The notes beneath the pieces were generated by a model. The model was given only the letters and a program-made list of their open reading frames with translations, searched no databases and was not told the origin of the DNA. The position numbers and the translations under genes are program-made. From contig NZ_JANCTC010000008.1 in NCBI RefSeq assembly GCF_024297145.1, positions 186,001 through 250,000 on the forward strand: a DNA stretch of 64,000 bases, written 5' to 3'. Below are positions 8,791 to 18,011 of the stretch, one piece after another (the first letter of the stretch is position 1; each line of letters opens with the position of its first letter). Source of the stretch: Mesorhizobium sp. LMG 17147 (GTDB lineage: Bacteria > Pseudomonadota > Alphaproteobacteria > Rhizobiales > Rhizobiaceae).

Positions 8791-8906
8791 TCCACAGAAG
8801 TAATGCAAATTCAAAATCGCGGCCTCATGTTTCAAAACCAGGATGGTTTCGAAGCCGGCGGGTCGCTCACGGTCCTCAAAGCGAGAATTCTAAGAGACGT
8901 TCAACA

Positions 8907-10121
8907 ATGACCCAGCACGCAGAAAACGCTCGAATTCTCATGTACAGCCACGACACGTTCGGGCTGGGCCACTTGCAGCGCTGCCGAACTATCGCGCATT
9001 CGCTGGTCGAGGATTTCCGCGGACTTCAGGTGCTTATCATTTCGGGTGCGACTATCGCTGGCGCCTTCGACTACCGTGCCCGTGTCGACTTCGTGAAGAT
9101 CCCCAGCGTCATCAAGCTGCGCAACGGCGAATACACCTCGCTGGAAAAGGACATCGATCTGCATGAGACGCTAAGGATGCGCCAGTCGATCATCCGCCAC
9201 ACGGCCGAGACCTTCCGGCCGGATATCTTCATCGTCGACAAGGAACCGCTCGGCCTGCGCGGTGAGATTGAGGACACGCTGTCCTACCTCAAGACGCGGG
9301 GCACCACGCTGGTGCTTGGCCTGCGCGAGGTGATGGATGCGCCGCATCTGCTCGAAGCAGAGTGGGCACGCCGGGACGTGATGCGCAAGATAGGCCTGTT
9401 CTACGACAAGGTCTGGGCCTATGGCCCGCCGGATTTCTACGATCCGTTGACCGGCTTGGATGTGCCGCCGGCTGTCAGGGCAAAGATGAGGTTCGTCGGT
9501 TTCCTGCAACGGAGCCTGCAGCGGAACGAGTTGCCCGGCCATCGGCCCGAGGGCGACTATATCCTCGTTACTACCGGTGGCGGCGGTGACGGCGCCGATC
9601 TGATTCACGACGTCATCGATGCCTATCAGCAGGATCCGCAATTGCAGCATAGGGCCCTGATCGTCCTTGGGCCTTACATGCCGGCGCGCAAGCGCAACAA
9701 GCTGCTCAAGAAGGGGTCCAAGGTCCCCTATATCAGGATCATCGAGTTCGACAATCGCATGGAAGACCTGATTGCCGGAGCCAAGGCGGTGGTGGCGATG
9801 GGCGGCTACAACACCTATTGCGAGATACTGTCTTTCGACAAGCCGGCGCTGATCGTGCCGCGCGTCGAGCCCCGCAAAGAACAACTGATCCGCGCACGGC
9901 GCGCGGCCGAACTCGGCCTCATCGAGATGTTTTTGCCGGAAGAAGCCGAGGATTCCCGGCGGTTTGCCGATGCACTGAAGGTGCTGCCGGACCGGCCCCG
10001 CCCATCGCAGAGCAATCCGCATCTGACGCTGGAAGGGCTGCCTCATATTTCCGAAATCGTCGCCGAACTGCTCGACCGGCGGGCCGGCCATCACCTTTCG
10101 GTCATTGAAGGAATGACGTGA
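8907..10121 (+). CDS. MurG/GT28-like predicted glycosyltransferase (COG4671 type)
   Basis: A cytosolic GT-B-fold protein of 404 residues. It has an N-terminal YSHDTFGLGHLQRC loop (the LGH turn of MurG-like enzymes), a second Rossmann half beginning ILVTTGGGGDG near residue 215, and a C-terminal donor-sugar site AVVAMGGYNTYCEIL around residue 290. By family it transfers a nucleotide-activated sugar; acceptor unknown. It is the first of three glycosyltransferase genes transcribed together: the next starts two bases after its stop, the third overlaps the second. A paralogue of the same family is the third gene. Upstream DNA is relic sequence, so the promoter probably lies close to the start. Confidence 0.82.
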   Translation: MTQHAENARILMYSHDTFGLGHLQRCRTIAHSLVEDFRGLQVLIISGATIAGAFDYRARVDFVKIPSVIKLRNGEYTSLEKDIDLHETLRMRQSIIRHTAETFRPDIFIVDKEPLGLRGEIEDTLSYLKTRGTTLVLGLREVMDAPHLLEAEWARRDVMRKIGLFYDKVWAYGPPDFYDPLTGLDVPPAVRAKMRFVGFLQRSLQRNELPGHRPEGDYILVTTGGGGDGADLIHDVIDAYQQDPQLQHRALIVLGPYMPARKRNKLLKKGSKVPYIRIIEFDNRMEDLIAGAKAVVAMGGYNTYCEILSFDKPALIVPRVEPRKEQLIRARRAAELGLIEMFLPEEAEDSRRFADALKVLPDRPRPSQSNPHLTLEGLPHISEIVAELLDRRAGHHLSVIEGMT

Positions 10122-10122
10122 G

Positions 10123-11367
10123 TTGCAACATCGCAAGATCGTCGTGGTTCTGAAGGGTTATCCGCGGCTGTCCGAAACCTTCATCGCGCAGGAACTGCTC
10201 GGTCTTGAGCGTGCGGGGTTCGACCTGATACTTGTCGCGCTCAGGCGGCCCACCGACGAAAAACGCCACCCCGTGCATGACGAGATCAAAGCGCCCGTCC
10301 ATTATCTGCCGGAATATCTGCATGAAGAGCCGCTGCGCGTGTTTCGCTCGCTGTTTGCCTATCTGCTGCGTCCGGGCTTCTGGCGCGCGCTCGGATCGCT
10401 GGCTGCCGATATGCCCCGCGACTTTACGCGCAATCGCGCGCGCCGCTTCGGGCAAGCGCTCGTGCTGGCGGCCGAATGGCCGGAAAACGCGGGCTGGCTG
10501 CATGCCCATTTCGCGCACACGCCTGCATCGGTGACGCGCTATGCCAGCCAGCTTCGTGGCCTGCCCTGGACCTGCTCGGCCCATGCCAAGGACATCTGGA
10601 CTTCGGCGGACTGGGATCTGGCCGGCAAGCTTTCCTCGGCGCGCTGGACGGTCACTTGCACGAAAACCGGCTTCGACCGTCTGAAAAAACTCGCTAACGG
10701 CAACTCGTCTGTGCATCTGAGCTATCATGGGCTCGACCTTGATCGCTTTGGCAGTTTCGATGAGGCGCGAAAGCAGCATGACGGCTCGGCTCCGGACGAA
10801 CCGGTTGTCGTTCTGAGTGTCGGGCGCGCCGTTGAAAAGAAAGGTTACGATACCTTGCTGGAGGCCCTTGCCCTGTTGCCCGGCGATTTGGCGTGGCGTT
10901 TCGAGCATATCGGCGGCGGCGAAGAACTGGAACGGTTCAAGGCGCTGGCGCAAAAGCTCGGTGTGGATGATCGCGTCTCTTGGAAAGGCGCGCTTGCGCA
11001 GGAGGAGGTGCTTGAGCACTACCGCCGCGCCGACATCTTCGCCCTGGCCTGCCGGATCACCGCAAATGGCGACCGCGACGGTCTGCCGAATGTTCTGGTG
11101 GAGGCGGCTAGCCAGCGGCTTGCCTGCGTGTCGACCGATATTTCCGGCGTGCCAGAGCTTTTATCGCCGGATGAAACCGGCTTGCTGGTTCCGACGGAAA
11201 ACCCGATTGCCCTGGCACAGGCGCTGGAGCGCCTGATCCGTGATCCCGTGCTCCGCGGCCGTCTCGGCGACGCCGCAGAGCGGCGCGTGCGCGGCAATTT
11301 CGATCATATGGCAAGCATTGGACAGCTCAAGGAACTGTTCGAGCGGGAGTGGCGGGCTGCCGAATGA
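10123..11367 (+). CDS. GT4-family glycosyltransferase
   Basis: A 414-residue GT-B glycosyltransferase. The N-terminus KGYPRLSETFIAQELLGL and the acceptor-domain HAHFAHTPASV resemble colanic-acid WcaL-type enzymes. The donor domain shows VVLSVGRAVEKKGYDTLLEAL and the nucleotide-sugar Glu region (DGLPNVLVEA then GVPELL). The start appears to be TTG at 10123, one base after the upstream stop, with GAAGGA at 10107-10112; no better codon lies in frame. The next gene overlaps by four bases (ATGA), so the three transferases are translationally coupled. Likely role: adding a hexose during assembly of a surface glycan or glycolipid. Sugar and linkage unknown. Confidence 0.87.
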   Translation: MQHRKIVVVLKGYPRLSETFIAQELLGLERAGFDLILVALRRPTDEKRHPVHDEIKAPVHYLPEYLHEEPLRVFRSLFAYLLRPGFWRALGSLAADMPRDFTRNRARRFGQALVLAAEWPENAGWLHAHFAHTPASVTRYASQLRGLPWTCSAHAKDIWTSADWDLAGKLSSARWTVTCTKTGFDRLKKLANGNSSVHLSYHGLDLDRFGSFDEARKQHDGSAPDEPVVVLSVGRAVEKKGYDTLLEALALLPGDLAWRFEHIGGGEELERFKALAQKLGVDDRVSWKGALAQEEVLEHYRRADIFALACRITANGDRDGLPNVLVEAASQRLACVSTDISGVPELLSPDETGLLVPTENPIALAQALERLIRDPVLRGRLGDAAERRVRGNFDHMASIGQLKELFEREWRAAE

Positions 11368-12560
11368 AGCGGCTGCGCGCTTTCTTCTATGTCCAGCACC
11401 TGCTCGGCATCGGCCATCTCGCGCGCGCCAGCCGCATTGCGGCGGCTCTGGTCGATGACGGGTTTGACGTAACCGTCGTGACCGGTGGAGCGCCGATCGC
11501 CGGGTTTCCGGGACTGGGGGTAAAATCTGTAACCCTGCCACCTGTCACCTCCGGTGATGAAGGATTTTCGGGACTTGTCGACCTGCAAGGCAACCCGATC
11601 GACGATGATTTCAAGAAATGGCGTTCAGAGATGCTGCTGCAGGCATTCCGGGATTGCAGGCCTGATATCGTCATTGTCGAGGCGTTTCCATTTGGACGCC
11701 GGCAGATGCGTTTCGAACTCTTGCCGCTGATCGAGGCCATCGACGCGACGTCGCCCAGACCGCTGCTGGCGACGTCCGTCCGCGATATCCTCCAAGAGCG
11801 CGTCAAGCCGGGCCGAAACGAGGAAACGGTCGATCTCATCAACAGGCATTTCGACCTTGTTATGGTCCACGGCGATCCGGCTTTCGCAACCATCGACAAG
11901 ACATTTCCATTGGCTGGGGCGATCAGGGCCGAGATCACCTACACAGGGCTCGTTGCCGCGCCGCCATCGCCCGCGGCCTCCGAGCGCTTCGACGTTCTGG
12001 TGTCGGTTGGCGGCGGGGCTGCCGGAAGGAGCCTTGTCAGTTCCACCATCGCAGCGGCGCGGAATGCCAACAACGCTTGGAAATGGTGTTTGATCACCGG
12101 CCCGAACCTGCCGAAAGACGAGTTTGACGCGATCGCACGCGATGTCACTCCGGGCCTGTCCATCTTCCGGTTCCGCGAGGATTTCGCCAGCCTGCTGACC
12201 GGCGCCCGCCTGTCAGTATCGCAGGCGGGTTACAACACGGTCTGCGATGTACTGCGGGCGGGTTGTCGCTCCCTGCTCGTCCCATTTGCAGCCGGCGGGG
12301 AAACCGAACAGACGGTTCGCGCCCTGATGCTCGAAGAACTCGGTCTTGTAACGGTGCTGACGGAAAAGGACCTGACGCCTGAAGGTTTGGCGCAAGCTAT
12401 CGAACAGGCGCTTGTGGGACGGACGCCATCCGCGCATCGTCTCGATCTGGAAGGCGCGCGTCGCTCGGCGCAAATCCTGCGCGAGCGGTATCGAACATGG
12501 TCCCTAAATGTGGGGCCCGGTTTCGGAAAAGTTCATGATCAAACAGACGATAGATCCTAA
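11364..12560 (+). CDS. MurG/GT28-like predicted glycosyltransferase (COG4671 type), second copy
   Basis: About 398 residues from the ATG at 11364, which overlaps the previous stop. It is built like the protein at 8907: YVQHLLGIGHLARASRIA at the N-terminus, VLVSVGGGAAGR in the middle, and RLSVSQAGYNTVCDVL as the donor-site loop near residue 280. So two related transferases flank a GT4 enzyme in one operon, probably adding successive sugars. The final ~15 residues (VGPGFGKVHDQ) come from DNA that looks like the start of a dispersed rhizobial intergenic repeat, so the natural stop may have been lost to a repeat insertion. Confidence 0.82.
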   Translation: MKRLRAFFYVQHLLGIGHLARASRIAAALVDDGFDVTVVTGGAPIAGFPGLGVKSVTLPPVTSGDEGFSGLVDLQGNPIDDDFKKWRSEMLLQAFRDCRPDIVIVEAFPFGRRQMRFELLPLIEAIDATSPRPLLATSVRDILQERVKPGRNEETVDLINRHFDLVMVHGDPAFATIDKTFPLAGAIRAEITYTGLVAAPPSPAASERFDVLVSVGGGAAGRSLVSSTIAAARNANNAWKWCLITGPNLPKDEFDAIARDVTPGLSIFRFREDFASLLTGARLSVSQAGYNTVCDVLRAGCRSLLVPFAAGGETEQTVRALMLEELGLVTVLTEKDLTPEGLAQAIEQALVGRTPSAHRLDLEGARRSAQILRERYRTWSLNVGPGFGKVHDQTDDRS

Positions 12561-12656
12561 CGCGCGTAGCGTCTGTGAGGTTCGTGCGACGCGCTTCAAG
12601 TCCTGTTTTATGCGCGCCGTTGTCCCAAAACCGCTACGCACTTTGGGCGAAATGCA
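12510..12656. repeat. Probable dispersed Mesorhizobium-type intergenic repeat
   Basis: The stretch from gcccggtttcggaaaagttc to the block gttgtcccaaaaccgctacg and its tail tttgggcgaaatgcattaa resembles sequence blocks I remember as recurring between genes of Mesorhizobium. It separates convergent genes and overlaps the 3' end of the glycosyltransferase. Only one copy is in this window, so repeat status rests on memory. Confidence 0.35.
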
Positions 12657-13328
12657 TTAAACAGTTCCAATCAGCATGAAGCGCGTATAATTTTTTGTCG
12701 GCAGTTCGCCGGAGAACCGCACCTCCCGTAGCGCCGCCATCTCCTCGAAGGCTGCAAGCGAAGCCACGCAGTTGATGTGCGTCGGCTCGCTGAAATAATC
12801 GTTCGATTGCAGCAGTACATTCATGCCCGGCGGAAGCAGAGCAAGCCAGGCGCGCAGATCGGCTATGTGTTCGCAGCTCGTATTGACCATCAGGTCGGGC
12901 CGCCCGGCCGCATAATCGAGTGCGTACATATCTGCCGTCAGCGCCCGGAACCGGTCGCCGGCTTCCCGGTTGAGGGTCCGGGCGACCGGCGCGACTTCAG
13001 GATCGATGTCGATGCTATCGATCGCCGCGATGTCGAAGCGGGCATCGTTGAAAAGCATTGCCGGCAATACGCCGTACCATCCACCCAGAACCCATATGCG
13101 CCCGAAGCGGCCGCCGCCGCTTTCGAACAGCCTGTCGAGCGCCCACATCTTGCAGGCGACCTGCTTGTGGTTGAAGGCGTTGGCAATATCGGCCTTCGGA
13201 TGCTTGGCGACGACGCGCGCCAGCCCTGCCACGAGAGGGCAGTTGACATAAGCAGCAATTCCCCGTGTGAGGTCCAAGGCTTGCTCATGCCAGTCCATGG
13301 CATTGCGTGGTTGCGTGACATCCATCAT
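12657..13328 (-). CDS. Class I SAM-dependent methyltransferase-like protein
   Basis: A protein of about 224 residues. I chose the tandem ATGs at 13328/13325 because the longer reading to 13484 adds a low-quality, Ser/Pro-rich leader. The nucleotide-binding core is IWVLGGWYGVLPAMLF (the GxG loop near residue 80), followed by an acidic end of strand 2 in IDSIDIDPE. LMVNTSCEHI follows around residue 145. It lies alone on the minus strand, convergent to the glycosyltransferase operon and divergent from the degenerate ABC protein. Substrate unknown; methylation of the local glycan is a guess from position. Confidence 0.7.
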   Translation of the reverse strand: MMDVTQPRNAMDWHEQALDLTRGIAAYVNCPLVAGLARVVAKHPKADIANAFNHKQVACKMWALDRLFESGGGRFGRIWVLGGWYGVLPAMLFNDARFDIAAIDSIDIDPEVAPVARTLNREAGDRFRALTADMYALDYAAGRPDLMVNTSCEHIADLRAWLALLPPGMNVLLQSNDYFSEPTHINCVASLAAFEEMAALREVRFSGELPTKNYTRFMLIGTV

Positions 13329-13661
13329 AATTCGTCTTGTATGTTGGGATTCTGGGCGACACAACGCAATCTTGCCTCCCGCAAGACTGTTTGATTCCGC
13401 GGACGTGATCATGCTGCAAGCCGCTTGGCTATTGCCCGGTGCCGGAGAGAGCCTATTGCATCTGTCCGGATCATCGGCGTCCATCCGCCAGCACCAGCCG
13501 CGCAGCTGCGGCCTCGTGCTGCTCAGCTGTTCGCCAAAGCCCTACGAAAGCCGCGGACCGTTTGGCCAGCTCGTTGGCGATGAAGAAATTGCCGATACGC
13601 CATTCGCCAGCAGGTGCTTTTACATCCTGCACGCTTCCAACTGAAGGGTCCACAGTCGCAT
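13329..13661. other. Divergent intergenic region, 333 bp
   Basis: No supported gene. It separates the methyltransferase from the ABC-like gene and must hold both promoters. A short perfect hairpin (TCTTGC/GCAAGA, 5-nt loop) lies at 13370-13386, about 45 bp upstream of the methyltransferase start, and could be an operator or attenuator; nothing else stands out. Confidence 0.4.
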
Positions 13662-16376
13662 ATGGAAGCCAGCCTAGCCCGCTATATCTGGACGCACACC
13701 AAGAAGCAGCAGCTCTGGATATTGATGATCGTCGTGCTTTCGATGATCCCATATTTCATGTCTTTCGACCTGCCGAAGCTGATCGTCAACGGACCGATCC
13801 AAGGTCGCGGCTTCGAGCAACCGGGCGCGACCCAGCCATTCATGAGGCTACACTATAACCTGCCGTTCATTGGAGAGGTCCAGTTCTTCTCCGGTTTTCA
13901 GCTCGACCGCGAGGAGACCCTGTTTGCCCTGAGCCTTGTGTTCCTCTTGCTAGTCGTCATCAACGGCCTGTTCAAATTCTACATCAACACCTACAAGGGC
14001 CGCCTCGGCGAACGCATGCTGCGGCGTATCCGCTTCGATCTGGTCGACCGTGTGCTGCGGTTTCCGCCGGTTTACTTCAAGCGGGTGAAATCCGCCGAAG
14101 TGGCGACCATGGTGAAGGACGAGGTGGAGCCGCTGGGCGGCTTCATCGGCGACGCCTTCCTGCAGCCGGTACTGCTCGGCGGCCAAGCGCTGACGGCCAT
14201 GCTGTTCATCATGATCCAGAACGTCTGGCTAGGAATGATAGCGGTCGTGATCGTGGCGATCCAGATCGTGCTCATCCCGCGAATGCGGCGGCGGCTGATC
14301 GTGCTCGGGCGCCAACGGCAGTTGACGGCGCGCGCGCTTTCGGGCCGGGTTGGCGAAATCGTCGACGGCATCGGCACGGTTCACGTCCACGATACATCAA
14401 ACTACGAGCGCGCCGACATAGCTGCCCGGCTCGGGCTCATCTTCAAGATCCGCTTCGATCTTTACCAATGGAAATTCATGGTGAAGTTCCTCAACAATTT
14501 TCTCGCGCAGCTCACGCCCTTTCTGTTCTACATGCTCGGCGGGTATCTGGTCCTCCAGGGGCGGCTGGACGTCGGCCAGCTCGTGGCCGTGATCGGCGCC
14601 TACAAGGACCTGCCCGGACCGATGAAGGAACTGATCGACTGGGATCAGGATCGGCAGGATGTCCAGGTCAAATATCAACAGGTCGTTGAACAGTTCACCG
14701 TCGAAGGTCTCATCGCGCCGAGTATCATGGCATTGACGATGGACGATCCCGATCCGATGACCAAGCCGCTGTCAGCGATCAATCTGTCCATAGCAGACGA
14801 TGGCGGTGCGATGCTCCTCAACCGTATCTCCCTCCAGGTCAAGCCGGGTGAGACGGTGGCACTGGTCAGTACCGCAACAGGTGGAGCGGAGGCGCTTGCA
14901 GAAGCCTTCGCGCGGCTGATCTGGCCGGACAGCGGAAAGGTCGCTTCGGGCACGGACGACCTGCTTGAACTCCCGGAAGCAGTAACCGGCCGGCGCATAT
15001 CGTACGCCTCGTCGGATGTTTTCCTGTTCCAGGCAAGCCTCCGCGACAACCTGCTCTACGGGTTGAAGCATGCGCCGCTGACATCGGTGCCTTATGACGG
15101 TGCTGCGGCAGATCAGCACCGCTGGAACATTCACGAGGCGCGCCGGTCGGGCAATCCGGATCTTGATATCCACGGCGACTGGATCAACTATGCTTCCGCT
15201 GGCGCTACCGGCCCGCACGACCTCTTTGAAGCAGTGCGCCGGGTGCTCGACGCGGTTGTTCTGTCGCGTGACATTCTGGATCTCGGATTGCGCTCTTCAG
15301 CTGACCTCACCCGTCACACGGAGCTTGCCAGGCGGATCGTCGAACTGCGTGCGGCGCTGCGGACCCGGCTGGAACAAGAGGGGCTGAGCGGACTGGTGGT
15401 TCCTTTCGAACCGGGCGCCTACAACAAGGAAGCAACGATCGGCCAAAACCTGCTCTTCGGCGCTGCCGCCGGCCCCGAACTGGCCGACAGGGCGCTGGCG
15501 GCCAATCCCTATTTTGCTTCCGTGCTGAGGCAAGCCGGCCTCGACCGCACGCTCTACGAAATGGGCTTGGAGATCGCCAAACAGGCGATCGAGTTGTTTG
15601 CCGACCTGCCGCCCGATCACCAGTTCTTCCAGCAGCTCGCCTTCATGAGCGCGGAGGAGATACCCGCCTACGAAACCTTGCTGCAACGGCTCAAGAACCG
15701 TCCCTACGAGGCGGTTTCGGAGAACGATCGCGCCATGATCGTCACCTTGAGCTTTGCCTACATCGAGCCCCGGCACCGCTTCGGCCTGCTGAGCGACGAG
15801 CTGATGAGCAAGATCGTCGCTGCACGCAACCGGTTCTATGAAGACCTGCCGCCCGAGTTGCACAATGCGATCGAACGGTATGATCCTGCCAAATACATTG
15901 CCGCGGCCACCGTCATGGATAATGTCCTGTTCGGGCGTGTGGGCAACAATCATCCCGACGCGCCCGACCGCATACGCTCCATCGTCTATGACATTCTTGA
16001 CGAACTCGGGCTTTATGGCGAACTTCTGGATGTCGGCCTGGACTTCAACGTCGGCTCCGGCGGGAGGCGGCTGACCGGTGGACAGCGACAGAAGCTCGAT
16101 GTTGCCCGGGCCTTGCTCAAGCGTCCCGATTTTCTCATTCTCAACCGGCCGCTGTCGGCGCTCGACCAGCGCATGCAGGATAAAGTGCTGCGAAATGTGC
16201 TCGAGGAAGCCAGGCGCGACGGCCATTCGCCGGCAATTGTGTGGGTCGTGACGAATCCGGCAATGGCGATGATGTTCGATCGCGTTGTCGTCTTCGACTC
16301 GGGTCAGTTGGCGGAAGACGGAACACACGAGACACTTTTGGCGGGGAACGGTATCTTCAAGGAACTGTTGTCATAG
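13662..16376 (+). CDS. ABC exporter-like protein with a degenerate, inserted nucleotide-binding domain
   Basis: About 904 residues from the ATG at 13662 (GAAGGG upstream). Residues 1-320 are an ABC exporter membrane domain with about five hydrophobic helices and the IRFDLVDRVLRFP coupling region. From ~385 a nucleotide-binding domain begins, but the P-loop reads ALVSTATGGAEAL with no GKS/T. The Q-loop Gln is Ser (YASSDVFLF). Walker B is FLILNRPLSALD, with Asn and Arg in place of the catalytic Asp-Glu, and the H-loop His is Asn (VVTNPAM). LTGGQRQ, the ABC signature, is intact. About 330 residues separate the Q-loop and the signature where ~50 are usual. The motif [ST]xxxN[LV]L[FY]G occurs three times (at about 458-467, 591-600 and 749-758). 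It is followed by cNMP-binding and hydrolase genes. Probably a pseudo-ATPase. Confidence 0.8.
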   Translation: MEASLARYIWTHTKKQQLWILMIVVLSMIPYFMSFDLPKLIVNGPIQGRGFEQPGATQPFMRLHYNLPFIGEVQFFSGFQLDREETLFALSLVFLLLVVINGLFKFYINTYKGRLGERMLRRIRFDLVDRVLRFPPVYFKRVKSAEVATMVKDEVEPLGGFIGDAFLQPVLLGGQALTAMLFIMIQNVWLGMIAVVIVAIQIVLIPRMRRRLIVLGRQRQLTARALSGRVGEIVDGIGTVHVHDTSNYERADIAARLGLIFKIRFDLYQWKFMVKFLNNFLAQLTPFLFYMLGGYLVLQGRLDVGQLVAVIGAYKDLPGPMKELIDWDQDRQDVQVKYQQVVEQFTVEGLIAPSIMALTMDDPDPMTKPLSAINLSIADDGGAMLLNRISLQVKPGETVALVSTATGGAEALAEAFARLIWPDSGKVASGTDDLLELPEAVTGRRISYASSDVFLFQASLRDNLLYGLKHAPLTSVPYDGAAADQHRWNIHEARRSGNPDLDIHGDWINYASAGATGPHDLFEAVRRVLDAVVLSRDILDLGLRSSADLTRHTELARRIVELRAALRTRLEQEGLSGLVVPFEPGAYNKEATIGQNLLFGAAAGPELADRALAANPYFASVLRQAGLDRTLYEMGLEIAKQAIELFADLPPDHQFFQQLAFMSAEEIPAYETLLQRLKNRPYEAVSENDRAMIVTLSFAYIEPRHRFGLLSDELMSKIVAARNRFYEDLPPELHNAIERYDPAKYIAAATVMDNVLFGRVGNNHPDAPDRIRSIVYDILDELGLYGELLDVGLDFNVGSGGRRLTGGQRQKLDVARALLKRPDFLILNRPLSALDQRMQDKVLRNVLEEARRDGHSPAIVWVVTNPAMAMMFDRVVVFDSGQLAEDGTHETLLAGNGIFKELLS

Positions 16377-16490
16377 AGCAACGGACATTCAGATGGATCA
16401 TTCTGGGGGGTGCACGACATCGGGCTCGCCACCTTTCGCGTGGTTTGTCTCGCCATGCCGGAAAGAGAATTAATTCCATGTGGGCGTCCT

Positions 16491-16507
16491 TTGCTCTAGT
16501 CTGGCAA
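16491..16507 (+). promoter_or_regulatory. Shared 17-bp upstream motif, copy 1
   Basis: TTGCTCTAGTCTGGCAA ends 26 bases before the cNMP-binding protein start. The same 17 bases with one change occur at 24052-24068 ahead of the oligopeptide ABC operon. It may be a promoter or operator common to the two; what binds it is unknown. Confidence 0.35.
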
Positions 16508-16533
16508 ACGCGAATTTTGGAAGGTTTGCGACA

Positions 16534-16983
16534 ATGCTGCTCAAGGATGAAGTTGGAATGCTGCAACGCGTTCCCTTGTTCTCTGCCATCGAGCCGACAA
16601 AGCTCAAGCTGCTTGCGTTCACATCCGATCGTGTGAGCTACAGCGCCGGCCAGATCCTTTTCAGGCAGGGCGACGAGGGAGACGCCGCCTATGTCATCCT
16701 TTCAGGCAGAGCGGATATTCTTGTCGATTCCGATAGCGGACCGATAAAAGTTGCCGAACTGGAGCCAAATTCGATCGTTGGCGAGATCGCCATATTGTGC
16801 AACAGCTCCCGCACTGCCACCGTCAGAGCGGCAAGTCCGCTGGAAGCCTTGAGAATCCGCAAGGATCATTTCCTGAGGCTTATGAGGGAGTTTCCGGAAA
16901 TGACCATCGAGATATTGCGGGTTCTTGCCGATCGCCTAAGCCATACGACCGCGGATCTGATCGACGCACGAAGCGCCAAATAA
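16534..16983 (+). CDS. Stand-alone cyclic-nucleotide-binding domain protein
   Basis: A 149-residue protein made of one CRP-type cNMP-binding beta-roll. The ATG at 16534 follows GGAAGG; an in-frame GTG at 16480 would only add a basic leader. The fold markers are PLFSAIEPTKLKLLAF, GQILFRQGDEGDAAYVILSG, and the phosphate-binding cassette VGEIAIL...RTATVRA, with the usual Gly-Glu and the Arg after two residues. There is no DNA-binding helix-turn-helix and no channel or kinase, so it would act by binding a partner. It sits between the degenerate ABC protein and the MBL-fold gene on the same strand, with five cyclase-type genes within 31 kb. It is the most likely local receptor for cAMP or cGMP. 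Confidence 0.88.
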   Translation: MLLKDEVGMLQRVPLFSAIEPTKLKLLAFTSDRVSYSAGQILFRQGDEGDAAYVILSGRADILVDSDSGPIKVAELEPNSIVGEIAILCNSSRTATVRAASPLEALRIRKDHFLRLMREFPEMTIEILRVLADRLSHTTADLIDARSAK

Positions 16984-17105
16984 GGAAAGACGTGCGCCCG
17001 ATCCTCGCCGTCGTGACGGCACTGTCCTCTCGCTGAGAAGATCACCCGGAGAAAGCCTGTCTCGCCTAGCAGCAGTTGTTTGGATATGATGGGCGAAGGG
17101 GTAGC

Positions 17106-17960
17106 ATGGACGACAACGTTTTCCTGGTCAGGTTTTGGGGTGTCCGCGGCAGCATTTCGGTATCAGGGCCAGAATTCTCTCGCTATGGCGGCAACTCAAT
17201 CTGCGTCGAAATGCGATGCGGTAAGCATACGCTTCTGTTCGACGCAGGCTCTGGCCTACGGCCTGCCGGCGCCGCACTTCAGGCGTTGGGCGTGACCGAT
17301 TTCGACCTGCTTTTCACCCATTGCCATTACGATCACATCATCGGGTTGCCGTCTTTTGCGCCGATCTATGATCGGGGCGCCAAGGTTACGCTTTGGTCCG
17401 GGCATCTTGCAGGACACATGACGACCCGGCAGATGGTCGATGAGTTCATGCAGCCGCCGTGGTTTCCGGTGAAACTGGAAGCCTGCAAGGCAAGCCTCGA
17501 CTATCGCGATTTCGTATCCGGAGACGTGCTTCGCCCGCGCGAAGGGGTGGTGGTCCGAACCGGCAGTCTTATCCATCCGGGCGGCTGCATAGGCTACCGG
17601 GTCGAATGGGGCGGCCGCGTCGTGGCGATGATCACAGACACTGAGCACGAGCCGGACAAACTCGAACAGGCGGTGCTCGGCCTGATCGAAGATGCCGACC
17701 TCGTCATTTACGATTGCACCTACACCGAGGAGGAAATGGAACGCCGCCGCGGTTACGGGCACTCGACATGGCAACAGGGTGTCAAGCTCTGCGAGGCGGC
17801 CGGTGCGCGGAGGCTTGCGCTGTTTCACCACGATCCGACACGGACCGACGAGGAACTGGACGAGATCGAGAAACTGGCCAAAGACAGGTTTACCGGCGCT
17901 TTTGCCGCGCGGGATGGCCAGGCGCTCAAGTTTCCAGTCTCATTGCGCAAAAAGCGCTGA
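17106..17960 (+). CDS. Metallo-beta-lactamase-fold hydrolase
   Basis: A 284-residue protein starting at the ATG at 17106 after GAAGGGG. The N-terminus VRFWGVRGSIS and the metal motif THCHYDHIIGLP (HxHxDH) place it in the RNase Z/PhnP/phosphodiesterase-like branch. Further metal ligands are probably His in SLIHPGG, Asp in MITDTEHE and His in ALFHHDP. Such enzymes cleave phosphodiester bonds, and some members degrade cyclic nucleotides. Its position after a cNMP-binding protein, close to several cyclases, makes a cyclic-nucleotide phosphodiesterase a reasonable but unproven guess. No signal peptide, so cytosolic. Confidence 0.85.
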   Translation: MDDNVFLVRFWGVRGSISVSGPEFSRYGGNSICVEMRCGKHTLLFDAGSGLRPAGAALQALGVTDFDLLFTHCHYDHIIGLPSFAPIYDRGAKVTLWSGHLAGHMTTRQMVDEFMQPPWFPVKLEACKASLDYRDFVSGDVLRPREGVVVRTGSLIHPGGCIGYRVEWGGRVVAMITDTEHEPDKLEQAVLGLIEDADLVIYDCTYTEEEMERRRGYGHSTWQQGVKLCEAAGARRLALFHHDPTRTDEELDEIEKLAKDRFTGAFAARDGQALKFPVSLRKKR

Positions 17961-18011
17961 GCTGTTTTCCTCTATCTCTTTGTTTTCACGCAATTCCGGA
18001 CGGAAAACCGT

